The notes under the pieces: generated by a model | What the model was told of the DNA's origin: nothing | Database searches by the model: none | What the model saw: the letters and a program-made list of their open reading frames with translations, nothing else | Shown: positions 9,129 through 17,954 of the stretch, piece by piece | How positions within the stretch are numbered: the first letter of the stretch is position 1 | How the letters are laid out: each line of letters starts with the position of its first letter | Assembly (NCBI GenBank): GCA_028284635.1 | Contig: JANQRJ010000099.1 | Coordinates: 60,686 to 124,685, forward strand | Source of the DNA: Pelagicoccus sp. | Lineage (GTDB): Bacteria > Verrucomicrobiota > Verrucomicrobiia > Opitutales > Opitutaceae | DNA length: 64,000 nucleotides | Reading direction: 5' to 3' | Translations under genes and position numbers: made by a program

Positions 9129-9608
9129 TCAGCGCACGCGGATCGACTTCATGACCCGCTCGATATCGCGAAGCTCGGCTTTCTTTTTGAGGTCGTCCCG
9201 TTTGTCAAAAAGCTTTTTGCCAACGCAGACGCCGATCTCCGCCTTGATGAGGGCTTCCTTGAAATAGAGGCGAAGCGGGACGAGCGCCTTGCCACCGGTA
9301 TCTACCGCTCGCTCGAGTTTGCGCAATTCGGAGCGCTTGAGCAGGAGCTTGCGCTCGCGACGCGGCAAGTGGTTGTTGATATTGCCGAAAGCGTACTCGT
9401 CGATGTGCAGTCCGTAGACGTAGAGCTCGCCCTTTCTGAAGCGGCAAAAGCCATCGGCCAACTGGGCCTTGCCCGCTCGGATCGACTTCACTTCAGTGCC
9501 GGTGAGGACGATGCCAGCCTCGTAGGTCTGCTCGACGGCATAGTCGCGGCGGGCCTTGGCGTTGCGAATGTCTTGGGGGCTTCCGCCTTTCTTGTTTTTT
9601 GCTGCCAT
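9129..9608 (-). CDS. smpB: SsrA-binding protein SmpB
   Basis: Small basic partner of tmRNA in trans-translation, placing the tRNA-like domain in the ribosomal A site to rescue stalled ribosomes. The ATG at 9608 gives MAAKNKKGGSPQDIRNAKAR and 159 residues, the normal length; upstream in-frame codons have no family similarity. Typical SmpB segments are TYEAGIVLTGTEVKSIRAGK, LHIDEYAFGN and RERKLLLKRSELRKL, and the basic tail ends RDIERVMKSIRVR. No tmRNA gene is visible in the window. Confidence 0.96.
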   Translation of the reverse strand: MAAKNKKGGSPQDIRNAKARRDYAVEQTYEAGIVLTGTEVKSIRAGKAQLADGFCRFRKGELYVYGLHIDEYAFGNINNHLPRRERKLLLKRSELRKLERAVDTGGKALVPLRLYFKEALIKAEIGVCVGKKLFDKRDDLKKKAELRDIERVMKSIRVR

Positions 9609-9729
9609 GTTAGCGGGCGTTTGCGAAGCGAGGAACTGGCTATAAAAAAGGCGCGGCGGACAAAGTCTACCGCGCTTTCGCGCAATCACTTGCGAACCGG
9701 CAGCTCGGCCGGCCGTAAGCTGGAGTTCC

Positions 9730-9927
9730 CTACTCCGCCAGCTCGTAGCTGATCTTGCCCTCGATGATCTCGCGCAGGGCGATATCCTCGAGATTCAGCT
9801 TTTCCAGCGACTCGACCAACGGACGGTTGCCGTGGCGGAGCTGCTTGACGCGGCGGGATACCACGTTGATCAGAATGTTCGAGTCAGTGATGACCTTGCG
9901 GGCCTGCTTTATGTAGTCGTCTCTCAA
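9730..9927 (-). CDS. rpoZ: RNA polymerase omega subunit, short verrucomicrobial form
   Basis: A 65-residue protein beginning (M)RDDYIKQARKVITDSNILI, then NVVSRRVKQLRHGNRPLVES and LEDIALREIIEGKISYELAE. The core matches omega: a helix with xxVSRRVKQL where omega has VARRARQL, then (V/L)EDIALREI..GKISY. Omega stabilises the beta' subunit in RNA polymerase. It is shorter than the 80-90 residues of the E. coli protein. The start is TTG, set by an AAGGAGG seven bases upstream, one of very few consensus ribosome sites in this window. An alternative ATG would remove the conserved N-terminus. Confidence 0.82.
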   Translation of the reverse strand: MRDDYIKQARKVITDSNILINVVSRRVKQLRHGNRPLVESLEKLNLEDIALREIIEGKISYELAE

Positions 9928-9934
9928 AATCGTG

Positions 9935-9941
9935 CCTCCTT
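9935..9941 (-). promoter_or_regulatory. Consensus Shine-Dalgarno site for rpoZ
   Basis: Read on the minus strand, AAGGAGG is followed by seven bases and then TTG at 9927-9925. This decides the non-ATG start. Most other genes here have pyrimidine-rich leaders with no such site. Confidence 0.8.
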
Positions 9942-10002
9942 GGAAAAAATGGAATCCTGCCTTCTATCCCTCTGCATTCCTGCGTCAAGGGATTATTCCA
10001 GC

Positions 10003-10788
10003 CTATTTTCCATGCTGGCGACGGTACTCTCCGGGCGATATGCCGATCACTCGATTGAACTCGCGGCTGAAATGGCTGTGATCGTAGAAGCCACAGTCGT
10101 GGGCGATACGCGTCAGCGTTCGATCCGTATTCACCAGATCGCGACAGGCTCTCGAGATGCGAAACCGTATGACGAAGCGGGTAGGCGTGAGATGAAACAG
10201 CTGGCGGAAGCGGCGCTCGAACTGGCTGACGGAAAGCTGCACGAGACCCGCTAGTACGGCCACTTCGATCGGTTCGCCGTAGTTTTCCCTGACGTAGTCG
10301 ATGGCCGGACGCATTTGGCGATAGGGTCGCCAGGTCGGAGCGTCGTCGTCCAAATCGCGCATAACGCCCACGACCCCGATTGCCTCCCCAGTTTTGGAAA
10401 ACACCGGCATCTTGCTCGTGACATGCCAGCTGATCGAACCGTCCGGATTCGAGACCATTTCCACCTTCTTATGCTGCGGTTCGCCGGATTGCATCACCTT
10501 CCGGTCGTCCTCCAAGTACTTCGCCACCAAATGCCTTGGGAAGAAGTCGTGGTCCGTCCTGCCAATCAAATCCTCTTCGCGTCCCAACCCCATCTTCTCC
10601 ACCTGCAAAGCGTTCGCCGCGACGAACTTCCCTTCCCTATCCTTCATAAAAAAGTACACATCGCTGAAAGCGGAAAAGAGCTCAATGAACGGCGAGACAT
10701 CTCCAATCTCGCCGAAAAAACGAAGTTTGCAATCTCCTCCTCCCTCGCTTTCCAAAGATTCCAAGCTTTTCGCAGAATCGCCATTCAT
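10003..10788 (-). CDS. AraC-family regulator with N-terminal PAS sensor
   Basis: 261 residues. A PAS domain occupies about 28-148 (FSAFSDVYFFMKDREGKFVA, DLIGRTDHDFFP, GSISWHVTSKMPVFSKTGEA). The C-terminal AraC DNA-binding domain with two helix-turn-helix units is about 165-258 (LAGLVQLSVSQFERRFRQLF, then IAHDCGFYDHSHFSREFNR). AraC proteins of sugar loci usually carry a cupin sensor, so a PAS sensor is less common. It diverges from the sugar isomerase at 10863 across 74 bp, so autoregulation and control of the 10.8-26 kb island is a reasonable inference. Confidence 0.9.
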   Translation of the reverse strand: MNGDSAKSLESLESEGGGDCKLRFFGEIGDVSPFIELFSAFSDVYFFMKDREGKFVAANALQVEKMGLGREEDLIGRTDHDFFPRHLVAKYLEDDRKVMQSGEPQHKKVEMVSNPDGSISWHVTSKMPVFSKTGEAIGVVGVMRDLDDDAPTWRPYRQMRPAIDYVRENYGEPIEVAVLAGLVQLSVSQFERRFRQLFHLTPTRFVIRFRISRACRDLVNTDRTLTRIAHDCGFYDHSHFSREFNRVIGISPGEYRRQHGK

Positions 10789-10862
10789 GCCGAAAATCTA
10801 CACAAACTCACGCATTCGCTGCAAGAACAGCTTGCCGGCAGTCTGCTATACTGGCCAGCGCT

Positions 10863-11744
10863 ATGCCTGCCCCCACTCGTATTGGCCTAAACACCTTCGC
10901 CCTTTGCTCCCCCTTCTCCGACAAAACGCTTCGTTGGCTAGAAAAGATCGCCGACTGGGGTTACGATTTCGTGGAAATCGCAGCGGAAGACCCCGCTCTG
11001 ATCAACGAGTCGCGGCTTCGTCAAGCCCTCGACAGCGCCGGGCTCGCCTGCGGCCCCATCTGCGGAGCCTTCGGTCCGGGACGCGACCTGAGAGGCTCGC
11101 CAAGCGAGCAGCAAGAATCGCTCGACTACCTGAAACGTCTGATCGATCTTGCCGCCGCCATGGACGCTGGAATGGTCTGCGGTCCTTGCTACTCGCGAGT
11201 CGGCCGGGCCGAGGCCTATTCCTCCGATGAAAGGAGCCGGCAGTTCGAGCAGGTTGCTACCCATCTTCAGTCGATTGCCGCATATGCCGAGAAGGCTTCG
11301 ATCGAGATCGCCATCGAACCGCTCAACCGCTTCGAGACCGACTTCCTTAACACCAGCCAGCAAGCCATGTACCTGCTCGTAGCAATCGGCAGCCCAGCTC
11401 TGAAAGTCCATCTGGATACCTTCCACATGAACATAGAGGAAAGCGATCCCGTCGAAGCCATCCAGACAGCAGGCTCCATGTTGGGCCACTTCCACATCAG
11501 CTCCAGCCATCGAGGCGTTCCCGGCGACGACCGGATCGAATGGGAACGCATCGCCAACGCACTGCAAGGCGTTGGCTATCGCGGGGACTTAGCTCTGGAG
11601 ACTTTCAACGAAGAAGTCGTCACGATCGCCGAAGCCTGCCGCATTTGGCGTCCCACTTATAGCTCCATTGAGGAATTCGCCACCCGTGGACTGGCATTCG
11701 TCAAGCAAGCCTTCGCCGCAAAAGATACGGTCTTAGCGCCGTAG
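10863..11744 (+). CDS. Sugar phosphate isomerase/epimerase (TIM barrel, AP-endonuclease-2 fold)
   Basis: 293 residues of the xylose-isomerase-like barrel family that includes D-tagatose/D-psicose 3-epimerases and ketosugar isomerases. Visible segments include GLNTFALCSPFSDKTLRWLE, DWGYDFVEIAAEDPA, IAIEPLNRFETDFLNT (metal-binding Glu), VHLDTFHMNIEES (Asp and His ligands), GHFHISSSHRGVPGDD and LALETFNEE (last Glu ligand). These match the four-ligand divalent metal site of 3-epimerases. It is first in the plus-strand island and 51 bp before a Tat-exported oxidoreductase. It has no signal peptide, so it acts in the cytoplasm, possibly on imported keto-sugars. Confidence 0.88.
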   Translation: MPAPTRIGLNTFALCSPFSDKTLRWLEKIADWGYDFVEIAAEDPALINESRLRQALDSAGLACGPICGAFGPGRDLRGSPSEQQESLDYLKRLIDLAAAMDAGMVCGPCYSRVGRAEAYSSDERSRQFEQVATHLQSIAAYAEKASIEIAIEPLNRFETDFLNTSQQAMYLLVAIGSPALKVHLDTFHMNIEESDPVEAIQTAGSMLGHFHISSSHRGVPGDDRIEWERIANALQGVGYRGDLALETFNEEVVTIAEACRIWRPTYSSIEEFATRGLAFVKQAFAAKDTVLAP

Positions 11745-11795
11745 GTCGCTGGGCATATCGTACCCGCAGAACAATCCAAACCCCAAGGCTAGGCC

Positions 11796-13151
11796 ATGAA
11801 AGATTCGAAGATCGAACGGCGCGACTTTATCCGCAAAAGCGTCCTCGCCGGAGGCGCCATGATGGTTCTCCCCTCCGGCACGCTGTTTGGAAAAAACCGG
11901 CCGAACAACCGGCTTAATATAGCCCTGATCGGAGCCTACGGTCGCGCCAAGGCGCACTATGCTACGCTGAAGGATGAAAACGTGGTCGCGATTTGCGAGG
12001 TCAACCAGCTGAACCTACCACCCGCGATAAAGGAGTTCCCTCAGGCCAAGGTCTACGAGGACTGGCGCAAGTGCCTTGACCATCCAGGACTCGACGCGGT
12101 GCTTTGCTGCACCACGGATCATACCCACGCCTTCATAGCGAACTGGGCGCTCAACCGCGACCTCCATATATTTATGGAGAAGCCCCTAGCGATAACCGTG
12201 AACGAAGCGCGTACCGTGCGTGAAAATTATATAGGCCGCAAAAGCAAACTCGCCACTCAAGTCGGCATGCAACGTCACGCGAAACCCAATTTCAACCGTC
12301 TTCGCGAGATGATTCACGACGGAGCCATCGGCGAACTCAAGGAGGTCTTCGCTTGGGGCAATCGACAGCTTCGCAGAACGGGGTATCTGCCGGCGGCAGG
12401 ACCCGTGCCAGCGACTTTGAACTGGGATCTCTGGCTGGGCCCCTCGCCGAAACACCCCTACAACCCAGGCTATTTCGCGGGAAATCCGCAAAATGCGAAT
12501 TGCCTCAATTGGAATATGTATTGGGACTTCGGGATCGGTCAAATGGGCGACATGGGGAGCCATACCATGGATATCGTCTGGAATGTCATCGACGCGGACT
12601 TGCCCGAAAGCGTCAAGGCCTCCTCCCCGGAAGCCTACAATCCCGAAGTAACCCCGGTCGAATTGACCGCCAGCTTCGTCTTCCCCGCCAACGACTGGCG
12701 CGACAAGATTCGCTGTACCTGGTTTCAAGGGGGGGCCATGCCGAAACCGCCTTTGAAATGGCTCGACCTGAACAAGATCCCTCACGGCGCCATGTTCAAG
12801 GGCAACAAGGGATATATCATCGCCAACTTCGATCGCCGCCTGATCATCCCTCTTGGCAACAAAGGAGACCTGACCTACTTCGACCCGCGATCCGAGGAAG
12901 AGCTTCTGCCCGACCTAGGCAACTTCCAGAAGCAGTGGACCACGGCTTGCAAGAATGGCAAACCCAGCGAAACTGCCTGCAACTTCGAATACAGCGCCAA
13001 CATGATCGAAACCATGTGTCTCGGACTCGCTGCCTATCGGGCCGGCGAAGAGCTCGTCTACGACTCCAAGCAAGGCGCTATACAAAACGTCGCCAGCGCA
13101 AACCAATATCTGACCAAACCCTATCGCAAAGGCTGGACCATGAATGGTTAA
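11796..13151 (+). CDS. Tat-exported Gfo/Idh/MocA oxidoreductase 1
   Basis: 451 residues. The twin-arginine signal [14 protein letters not shown] is at 7-20. The NAD(P)-binding Rossmann domain begins [15 protein letters not shown]; the catalytic EKP lysine motif is at 128-130 ([13 protein letters not shown]), and [16 protein letters not shown] near 251-266 holds the His/Asp of the active site. Family members oxidise sugar C3 or other hydroxyls, often with tightly bound nicotinamide when exported, as in Zymomonas glucose-fructose oxidoreductase. It sits between the isomerase and a DUF1080-ThuA fusion. Substrate not determinable; glycoside C3 oxidation is my inference. Confidence 0.92.
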   Translation: MKDSKIERRDFIRKSVLAGGAMMVLPSGTLFGKNRPNNRLNIALIGAYGRAKAHYATLKDENVVAICEVNQLNLPPAIKEFPQAKVYEDWRKCLDHPGLDAVLCCTTDHTHAFIANWALNRDLHIFMEKPLAITVNEARTVRENYIGRKSKLATQVGMQRHAKPNFNRLREMIHDGAIGELKEVFAWGNRQLRRTGYLPAAGPVPATLNWDLWLGPSPKHPYNPGYFAGNPQNANCLNWNMYWDFGIGQMGDMGSHTMDIVWNVIDADLPESVKASSPEAYNPEVTPVELTASFVFPANDWRDKIRCTWFQGGAMPKPPLKWLDLNKIPHGAMFKGNKGYIIANFDRRLIIPLGNKGDLTYFDPRSEEELLPDLGNFQKQWTTACKNGKPSETACNFEYSANMIETMCLGLAAYRAGEELVYDSKQGAIQNVASANQYLTKPYRKGWTMNG

Positions 13152-13166
13152 AGCGAATTTCAGCCA

Positions 13167-14711
13167 ATGAAAACCTCAGCCTTCAAATACTATGTTTTCC
13201 TTCTGACAGCCACGCTTGTCTGCGGCTTCTCTCGGGCCGACGATTCGCAATTCGTTCCCATCTTCGATGGAGCGACCCTCGAGGGCTGGGCCGGCCAAGA
13301 AGACCTCTGGAGAGTGGAAAGCGGCGAGATCGTGGGCGAAACCACCACCGACGCTCCACTCGAACACAACAGTTTCCTAGTCTGGCAAGGAGACGAACTC
13401 GCGGACTTCGAACTGAAACTGCAATTCAAGATCCCTAGCGGCAACAGTGGCGTGCAGTATCGCAGCACGCTGATCGATGGCGTTCCCCACGCCGTCAAAG
13501 GCTACCAGGCGGACATATCCGCAGATGGCGAATGGACCGGCGCCGCCTACAACGAGAAAAACGGAGGCATCATCGCCCACCTTGGCCAGAAGATAGAGCT
13601 CGGACAAGCTCCCTCCGGGCGCGTTTCCCTCGCCAGCCTCGGAGTCCCGGACGAAATCCGGTCCCACATCCGCTCAGGCGACTGGAACGAGTATCACATA
13701 ATCGCATACGGAAACCACTGTATCCAAAAAATCAATGGCGCGATAACCGCCGAGTTCATCGACAAAAAGCCCAACCGCATCTCCCAGGGTCTGATCGCCC
13801 TGCAGCTCCACGCAGGCCCGCCGATGCAAGTCCGATTTCGCGACATACGCCTCCGCAAGCTCGAACCAAGGCAGAAGAAGCGTATCGTCTTTCTAGCCGG
13901 AGCCAGGAGCCACGGCCACGGCGCCCACGAGCATCACGCCGGCTGCCAATTGCTCGCGAAGTCGCTCCATGAAAGCGGCGAGGACGTCGTCGCCAGCGTG
14001 CGAAAGAAGGTTGTCCGCGACGGCCCCTGGCCGATCGACGCCGAGGCAAACGAACAAGTGGATGCCATCGTCATGTATTGCGACGGCGCCGCAAAGCACA
14101 TGGCCGTCGGCCATCAGGACCGCATCCAAGCCCTCGTCGACCAAGGTATCGGCGTCGCCTGTCTCCACTTCGGCGTCGAGGTCGAGAAAGAGCAGCTCGG
14201 CCCCCAGTTCCTCGACTGGATCGGCGGCTACTTCGAAATCGGCTGGTCGGTCAATCCGCACTGGGAACCTAAGTTCGAGCCCTTTCCCGACCATCCGATC
14301 GCCAACGGAGTCCAGCCCTTCTCCATACGCGACGAATGGTACTACCACATACGCTTCCGTCCCCAGTTCGAGGATACAGTAGCCATTCTCTCCGCCGTCC
14401 CGCCGATCGAAACGCTCCAACGCGAACGCATGGACGCCCGCGCGACCAATCCGACCGTCCAGCGGGCCGTCGAAAACGGCGAATCCCAAGTGTTAGCCTG
14501 GGCCTACGAGCGTCCAAACGGCGGTCGCGGCTTCGGCTTCACTGGCGGCCACTTCCATCGCAACTGGGCTCAGGACGACTTCCGCAAACTCGTGCTCAAC
14601 GCCCTCGTCTGGACCGCCAAAGGCGAGGTGCCCGAGCAAGGCATCGACTCGCTCCCCATCTCCCAGGCATACCTGGCACTCAATCAAGACTTTCCACCCC
14701 CAAAGCATTAG
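13167..14711 (+). CDS. Secreted DUF1080 (3-keto-glycoside hydrolase type) fused to ThuA-like domain
   Basis: 514 residues with a Sec signal (about 1-24, ending FSRADD). Residues about 28-232 form a DUF1080 jelly roll: FVPIFDGATLEGWAGQEDLW, GDELADFELKLQFKIPSGNS, YHIIAYGNHCIQKINGA and FRDIRLRKLEP. From about 236 a ThuA-like glutamine-amidotransferase-fold domain follows: RIVFLAGARSHGHGAHEHHA, IVMYCDGAAKH, GYFEIGWSVNPHWEPKF, GGRGFGFTGGHFHRNW. DUF1080 proteins include hydrolases of 3-keto-disaccharides; ThuA is linked to trehalose/3-keto-trehalose use in rhizobia. The fusion puts both predicted activities on one exported chain, 15 bp behind an oxidoreductase. Confidence 0.9.
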   Translation: MKTSAFKYYVFLLTATLVCGFSRADDSQFVPIFDGATLEGWAGQEDLWRVESGEIVGETTTDAPLEHNSFLVWQGDELADFELKLQFKIPSGNSGVQYRSTLIDGVPHAVKGYQADISADGEWTGAAYNEKNGGIIAHLGQKIELGQAPSGRVSLASLGVPDEIRSHIRSGDWNEYHIIAYGNHCIQKINGAITAEFIDKKPNRISQGLIALQLHAGPPMQVRFRDIRLRKLEPRQKKRIVFLAGARSHGHGAHEHHAGCQLLAKSLHESGEDVVASVRKKVVRDGPWPIDAEANEQVDAIVMYCDGAAKHMAVGHQDRIQALVDQGIGVACLHFGVEVEKEQLGPQFLDWIGGYFEIGWSVNPHWEPKFEPFPDHPIANGVQPFSIRDEWYYHIRFRPQFEDTVAILSAVPPIETLQRERMDARATNPTVQRAVENGESQVLAWAYERPNGGRGFGFTGGHFHRNWAQDDFRKLVLNALVWTAKGEVPEQGIDSLPISQAYLALNQDFPPPKH

Positions 14712-14925
14712 AAGCAAGGCAAGCCCCTCAGAAAACTCGCATAGCGAACAAACATGGCATTAACCGCGTACTGAGCAAAGCGACCCAGTCATGGACGCGA
14801 ATCAAAGCTTCAAATGAGAAATCATTCGTGTTTATTCGCGTCCATTCGCGGTTCCTAAAGCATTTTTTTTGAAACGTTCGGGTCTAGTATTATCCATTGT
14901 CCCTATCCGACTGCCCAACCATAAT

Positions 14926-16083
14926 ATGAAATTCCGACAGCAGAGCGCCCAACAAGCCGCGTCGCCGATAGAGCTCGATCCAGGGCTCCTCGAAAAAGAC
15001 CGCCGCAGCTTCCTCACAAGCGCCGCCCTCTCATTAGCCGGACTGATCGCCGCCACCGCCTTTGCCGCCGACGGCGGTCCCTACACCTTCGACCTGCCCG
15101 AGCAGGTCGGCGACTACCAAGGCCAGCGCATCCTGGCGAATGGCGATTCCAAAACGATCTTCGGCCAGGTCATCGCCGAAGAGGAAGGCAAGTTTCGCGT
15201 CCGCCTCGCTCCCGCTATAGAGAAACGGGCTCGCGCCTACGTCACGCTCAGCGGAGACACCCGCTCGGACGCCATACTATTCCAACCAGGAATCGACTTG
15301 GGCGAGCAAGGACTCGAAGTTCTTCAAGTTGCTGGCCAAGGCCTGCTCATTCGAGCCTCGCGATGGGACGGCAGCATCAAGGAGGGCAAGCTGGAAGGCT
15401 TCTTCGCGGGATCCGAAAACGGCCGCTACTCCCTCAAGCCCATGGGCATGGGCCGCTACGAATCTTCCACCATGGGGGCGAAACCGCCAGAAGAAGCCAC
15501 CGTGCTCTTCAACGGCTCCCTCGAGAACTTCCAATCGCGAGACGGCGGCAAAGCCGAATGGAAGATCGTGGAAGGAAAGGCCATGCAAATCGTCCCCGAC
15601 ACAAGTTCGCTCCTCAGCAAGAGGGAATTCGGAGACCACCATCTCCATATCGAGTTTCGCTCGTCATTCATGCCCGCCGCCCGCGGCCAAGCCAGAGCCA
15701 ACAGCGGCGTCTACCTGCAAGGCCGCTACGAAGTTCAGATCCTCGACAGCTACGGCCTCGAGGGCGAGTGGAACGAATGCGGCGGCATCTACGGCGTCGC
15801 CAAGCCTATCGTAAACATGTGCGCCCCGCCCACCATCTGGCAAACCTACGACATCGACTTCACCGCGCCCCGGTTCGACAGTCAGGGAAAAAAGACCGCA
15901 AACGCTCGCATTACCGTCCGGCACAACGGCGTTCTCATTCACGACGATGTAGAACTCCCCTCATTTACCGGCAGCTCGCTCGCCAAAAACGAAGTGGCCC
16001 AAGCCCCGCTCATGCTCCAGAACCATGGCGGAGACGCCGTGCAGTTTCGCAACATATGGGCGGTCGCGAAGAACGACAAATGA
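14926..16083 (+). CDS. Exported DUF1080 protein with Tat-like signal
   Basis: 385 residues from the ATG at 14926; an upstream in-frame ATG at 14869 is less likely because the signal would be buried. KDRRSFLTSAALSLAGLIAA (about 25-44) is a twin-arginine-like signal ending near AFAADG. After a middle region of about 140 residues resembling a glycyl/galactose-binding fold, a DUF1080 jelly roll spans about 190-385: ATVLFNGSLENFQSRDGGKA, NSGVYLQGRYEVQILDSYG, CGGIYGVAKPIVNMCAPPTI, WQTYDIDFTAPRFD. The NSGVY and YEVQILDS motifs are the usual DUF1080 marks. Its stop overlaps the next start (ATGA). Confidence 0.85.
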   Translation: MKFRQQSAQQAASPIELDPGLLEKDRRSFLTSAALSLAGLIAATAFAADGGPYTFDLPEQVGDYQGQRILANGDSKTIFGQVIAEEEGKFRVRLAPAIEKRARAYVTLSGDTRSDAILFQPGIDLGEQGLEVLQVAGQGLLIRASRWDGSIKEGKLEGFFAGSENGRYSLKPMGMGRYESSTMGAKPPEEATVLFNGSLENFQSRDGGKAEWKIVEGKAMQIVPDTSSLLSKREFGDHHLHIEFRSSFMPAARGQARANSGVYLQGRYEVQILDSYGLEGEWNECGGIYGVAKPIVNMCAPPTIWQTYDIDFTAPRFDSQGKKTANARITVRHNGVLIHDDVELPSFTGSSLAKNEVAQAPLMLQNHGGDAVQFRNIWAVAKNDK

Positions 16084-16589
16084 AACACTCTATGACTACC
16101 CAAAACCTCACTCTCATTCTTCTCCGTATTTGGCTCGGCGTCAGAACGCTGCTCACCGGTATCGAGAAATTCGCTGGAACTGAAACCGTCAAAACGCCGC
16201 TGCTCGACGAGTTTGGAGACCCCGACATCTCGGGAGCCATGGTTGAGGTGAAACAAAAAGCGTATGGGTTTAGCCACTACCACGGAATTCCCGAGTCGCT
16301 CTACGAAAAATTCGCCGCCGAGCCCCTCATTCCAAACTGGGCGCTTGCTCTCTACTCTGGAACGCTCGGCTATATACTGATCGCCCTGGGACTGGCCTTG
16401 CTAGTCGGCGTCTACCAACGAGTCGTACTATTCGCGACCGGCCTGCTCTACACCAGTCTCACCGTCGGCCTCATACTCATCAACCAATCAGGCGGCATCG
16501 CCTGGCTCGGCATCCACATCGCCCTTATAGCCTTCGCCCTCCACATCGCGGAGAAGAAAAGCCAGGCCCCAGAACCCAAAACTTCCTAA
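16080..16589 (+). CDS. DoxX-like integral membrane protein
   Basis: 169 residues. The ATG at 16080 overlaps the upstream TGA by three bases. About four transmembrane helices: LTLILLRIWLGVRTLLTGIE (10-29), WALALYSGTLGYILIALGLA (about 87-106), VVLFATGLLYTSLTVGLILI and IAWLGIHIALIAFALHIA. The LRIWLGVRTLLTGIEKF opening resembles DoxX/DoxD-family proteins, some of which are subunits of membrane quinone oxidoreductases. Coupling to an exported sugar enzyme suggests a membrane redox or anchoring role; this is inference. Confidence 0.75.
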   Translation: MKHSMTTQNLTLILLRIWLGVRTLLTGIEKFAGTETVKTPLLDEFGDPDISGAMVEVKQKAYGFSHYHGIPESLYEKFAAEPLIPNWALALYSGTLGYILIALGLALLVGVYQRVVLFATGLLYTSLTVGLILINQSGGIAWLGIHIALIAFALHIAEKKSQAPEPKTS

Positions 16590-16619
16590 TTCTTCATTTT
16601 TAATTCTTACTTTAATCCC

Positions 16620-17933
16620 ATGGACCGAAGAAACTTCATCAAGAAAGGCGCCATCGCCAGCGGCGGCATCATCCTGGCGCCCCACATTCTCAAATCCGCC
16701 AGCGCCGCAGCGGCGAGCGGCAGCGAGATCAACGTCGCCCTCATCGGCATGGGAGTCCAGGGCCGCGTCCTGCTCGACTCAATGCTCAACATCCCCGGCC
16801 TACGCTTTCGCGCAGTCTGCGACATCTGGGAATACAGCCGCCGCTATGGCGTTCGCAAGCTAGCGAAAGCCGGCTACGAAGTAAACGGCTACGAAAATAT
16901 AGAAGACCTTCTCGAAAAGGAAAAGGACCTCGACGCCGCCATCATCGCCACGCCCGACTTCTGGCATGCTCGCCATACCAATGCCTGCCTCCAGGCCGGG
17001 CTGCACGTCTATTGCGAGAAGATGATGGCCCGCACGATCGAGGAAGCGCGTTCCATGGTCCAGACGTCCCGGCAGACCGGCAAGCTCCTCCAGATCGGAC
17101 ATCAACGCCGCAGCAACCCGCGCTATATACACACCCTGGAAAATCTCATCCGCAAGGCCCGCATCCCCGGTCGCCTCACCAACGCCAATGCCCAGTGGAA
17201 CCGCTCCGTCACCCCAGACATCGGCTGGCCCAGGAAATACGAGATCCCTGCGGAAACCCTCAAGCGCTACGGATACGCCGACATGCATCAGTTCCGCAAC
17301 TGGCGCTGGTTTCGCGACCTCAGCGGTGGTCCCATCTCCGATCTCGGGGCCCACCAGATCGATATATTCAACTGGTTCTTCGACGCCCCGCCCACAACCC
17401 TCTTCGCCAGCGGCGGAGCCGACTACTACCCGAACCGCGAATGGTACGACAACGTAATGGTCATCTACGAATACGAGTCGCCCGAAGGAACCGCCCGGGC
17501 CTTCTACCAGACGCTCACCACCACCAGCGCCGGAGGCGGCTACTTCGAGTACTTCATGGGCGACGAAGGCTCCATAAAGATATCGGAAAACCCCCGCATC
17601 ACGAAAATCTATCGCGAGGAGCGAGCCGCCGAATGGGACAAGTGGAGCGATCTCAACTACATCCGCCGCTCCGCCGCTCCACCCAAGACGGACGAAACGA
17701 AAATCGATGTACGCGAAACCGCCCCACTCGCTTCCTACGACATCCCTATCGTATTGGACAAACCCCTACACCAGCCCCATCTGGAGAATTTCTTCAACGC
17801 CATTCACGGCAAAGCCAAGCTAACTGCCGACGGCGAGCATTCCTTCAAGAGCGAGGCCGCTATCTTCCCAGTCAACGCGGCTGTCGCCTCGAAGAAGCTT
17901 CATGTCTTCAAGCCAGAGGACTTCGCAGTTTAA
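16620..17933 (+). CDS. Tat-exported Gfo/Idh/MocA oxidoreductase 2 (EKM variant)
   Basis: 437 residues starting MDRRNFIKKGAIASGGIILA, a clear twin-arginine signal. Rossmann motif NVALIGMGVQGRVLLDS. Where the family has EKP, this protein reads EKM at 133-135 (YCEKMMARTIEEARSM); the catalytic lysine is kept but the proline is replaced. SDLGAHQIDIFNWFFDA near 240 supplies the active-site His and Asp. Closest in layout to exported glucose-fructose-oxidoreductase-like enzymes of PVC bacteria. It lies 30 bp behind the DoxX-like gene with an AT-rich, Shine-Dalgarno-less leader. Confidence 0.92.
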   Translation: MDRRNFIKKGAIASGGIILAPHILKSASAAAASGSEINVALIGMGVQGRVLLDSMLNIPGLRFRAVCDIWEYSRRYGVRKLAKAGYEVNGYENIEDLLEKEKDLDAAIIATPDFWHARHTNACLQAGLHVYCEKMMARTIEEARSMVQTSRQTGKLLQIGHQRRSNPRYIHTLENLIRKARIPGRLTNANAQWNRSVTPDIGWPRKYEIPAETLKRYGYADMHQFRNWRWFRDLSGGPISDLGAHQIDIFNWFFDAPPTTLFASGGADYYPNREWYDNVMVIYEYESPEGTARAFYQTLTTTSAGGGYFEYFMGDEGSIKISENPRITKIYREERAAEWDKWSDLNYIRRSAAPPKTDETKIDVRETAPLASYDIPIVLDKPLHQPHLENFFNAIHGKAKLTADGEHSFKSEAAIFPVNAAVASKKLHVFKPEDFAV

Positions 17934-17954
17934 ACCAGAAACCCCGTAGAAAAA

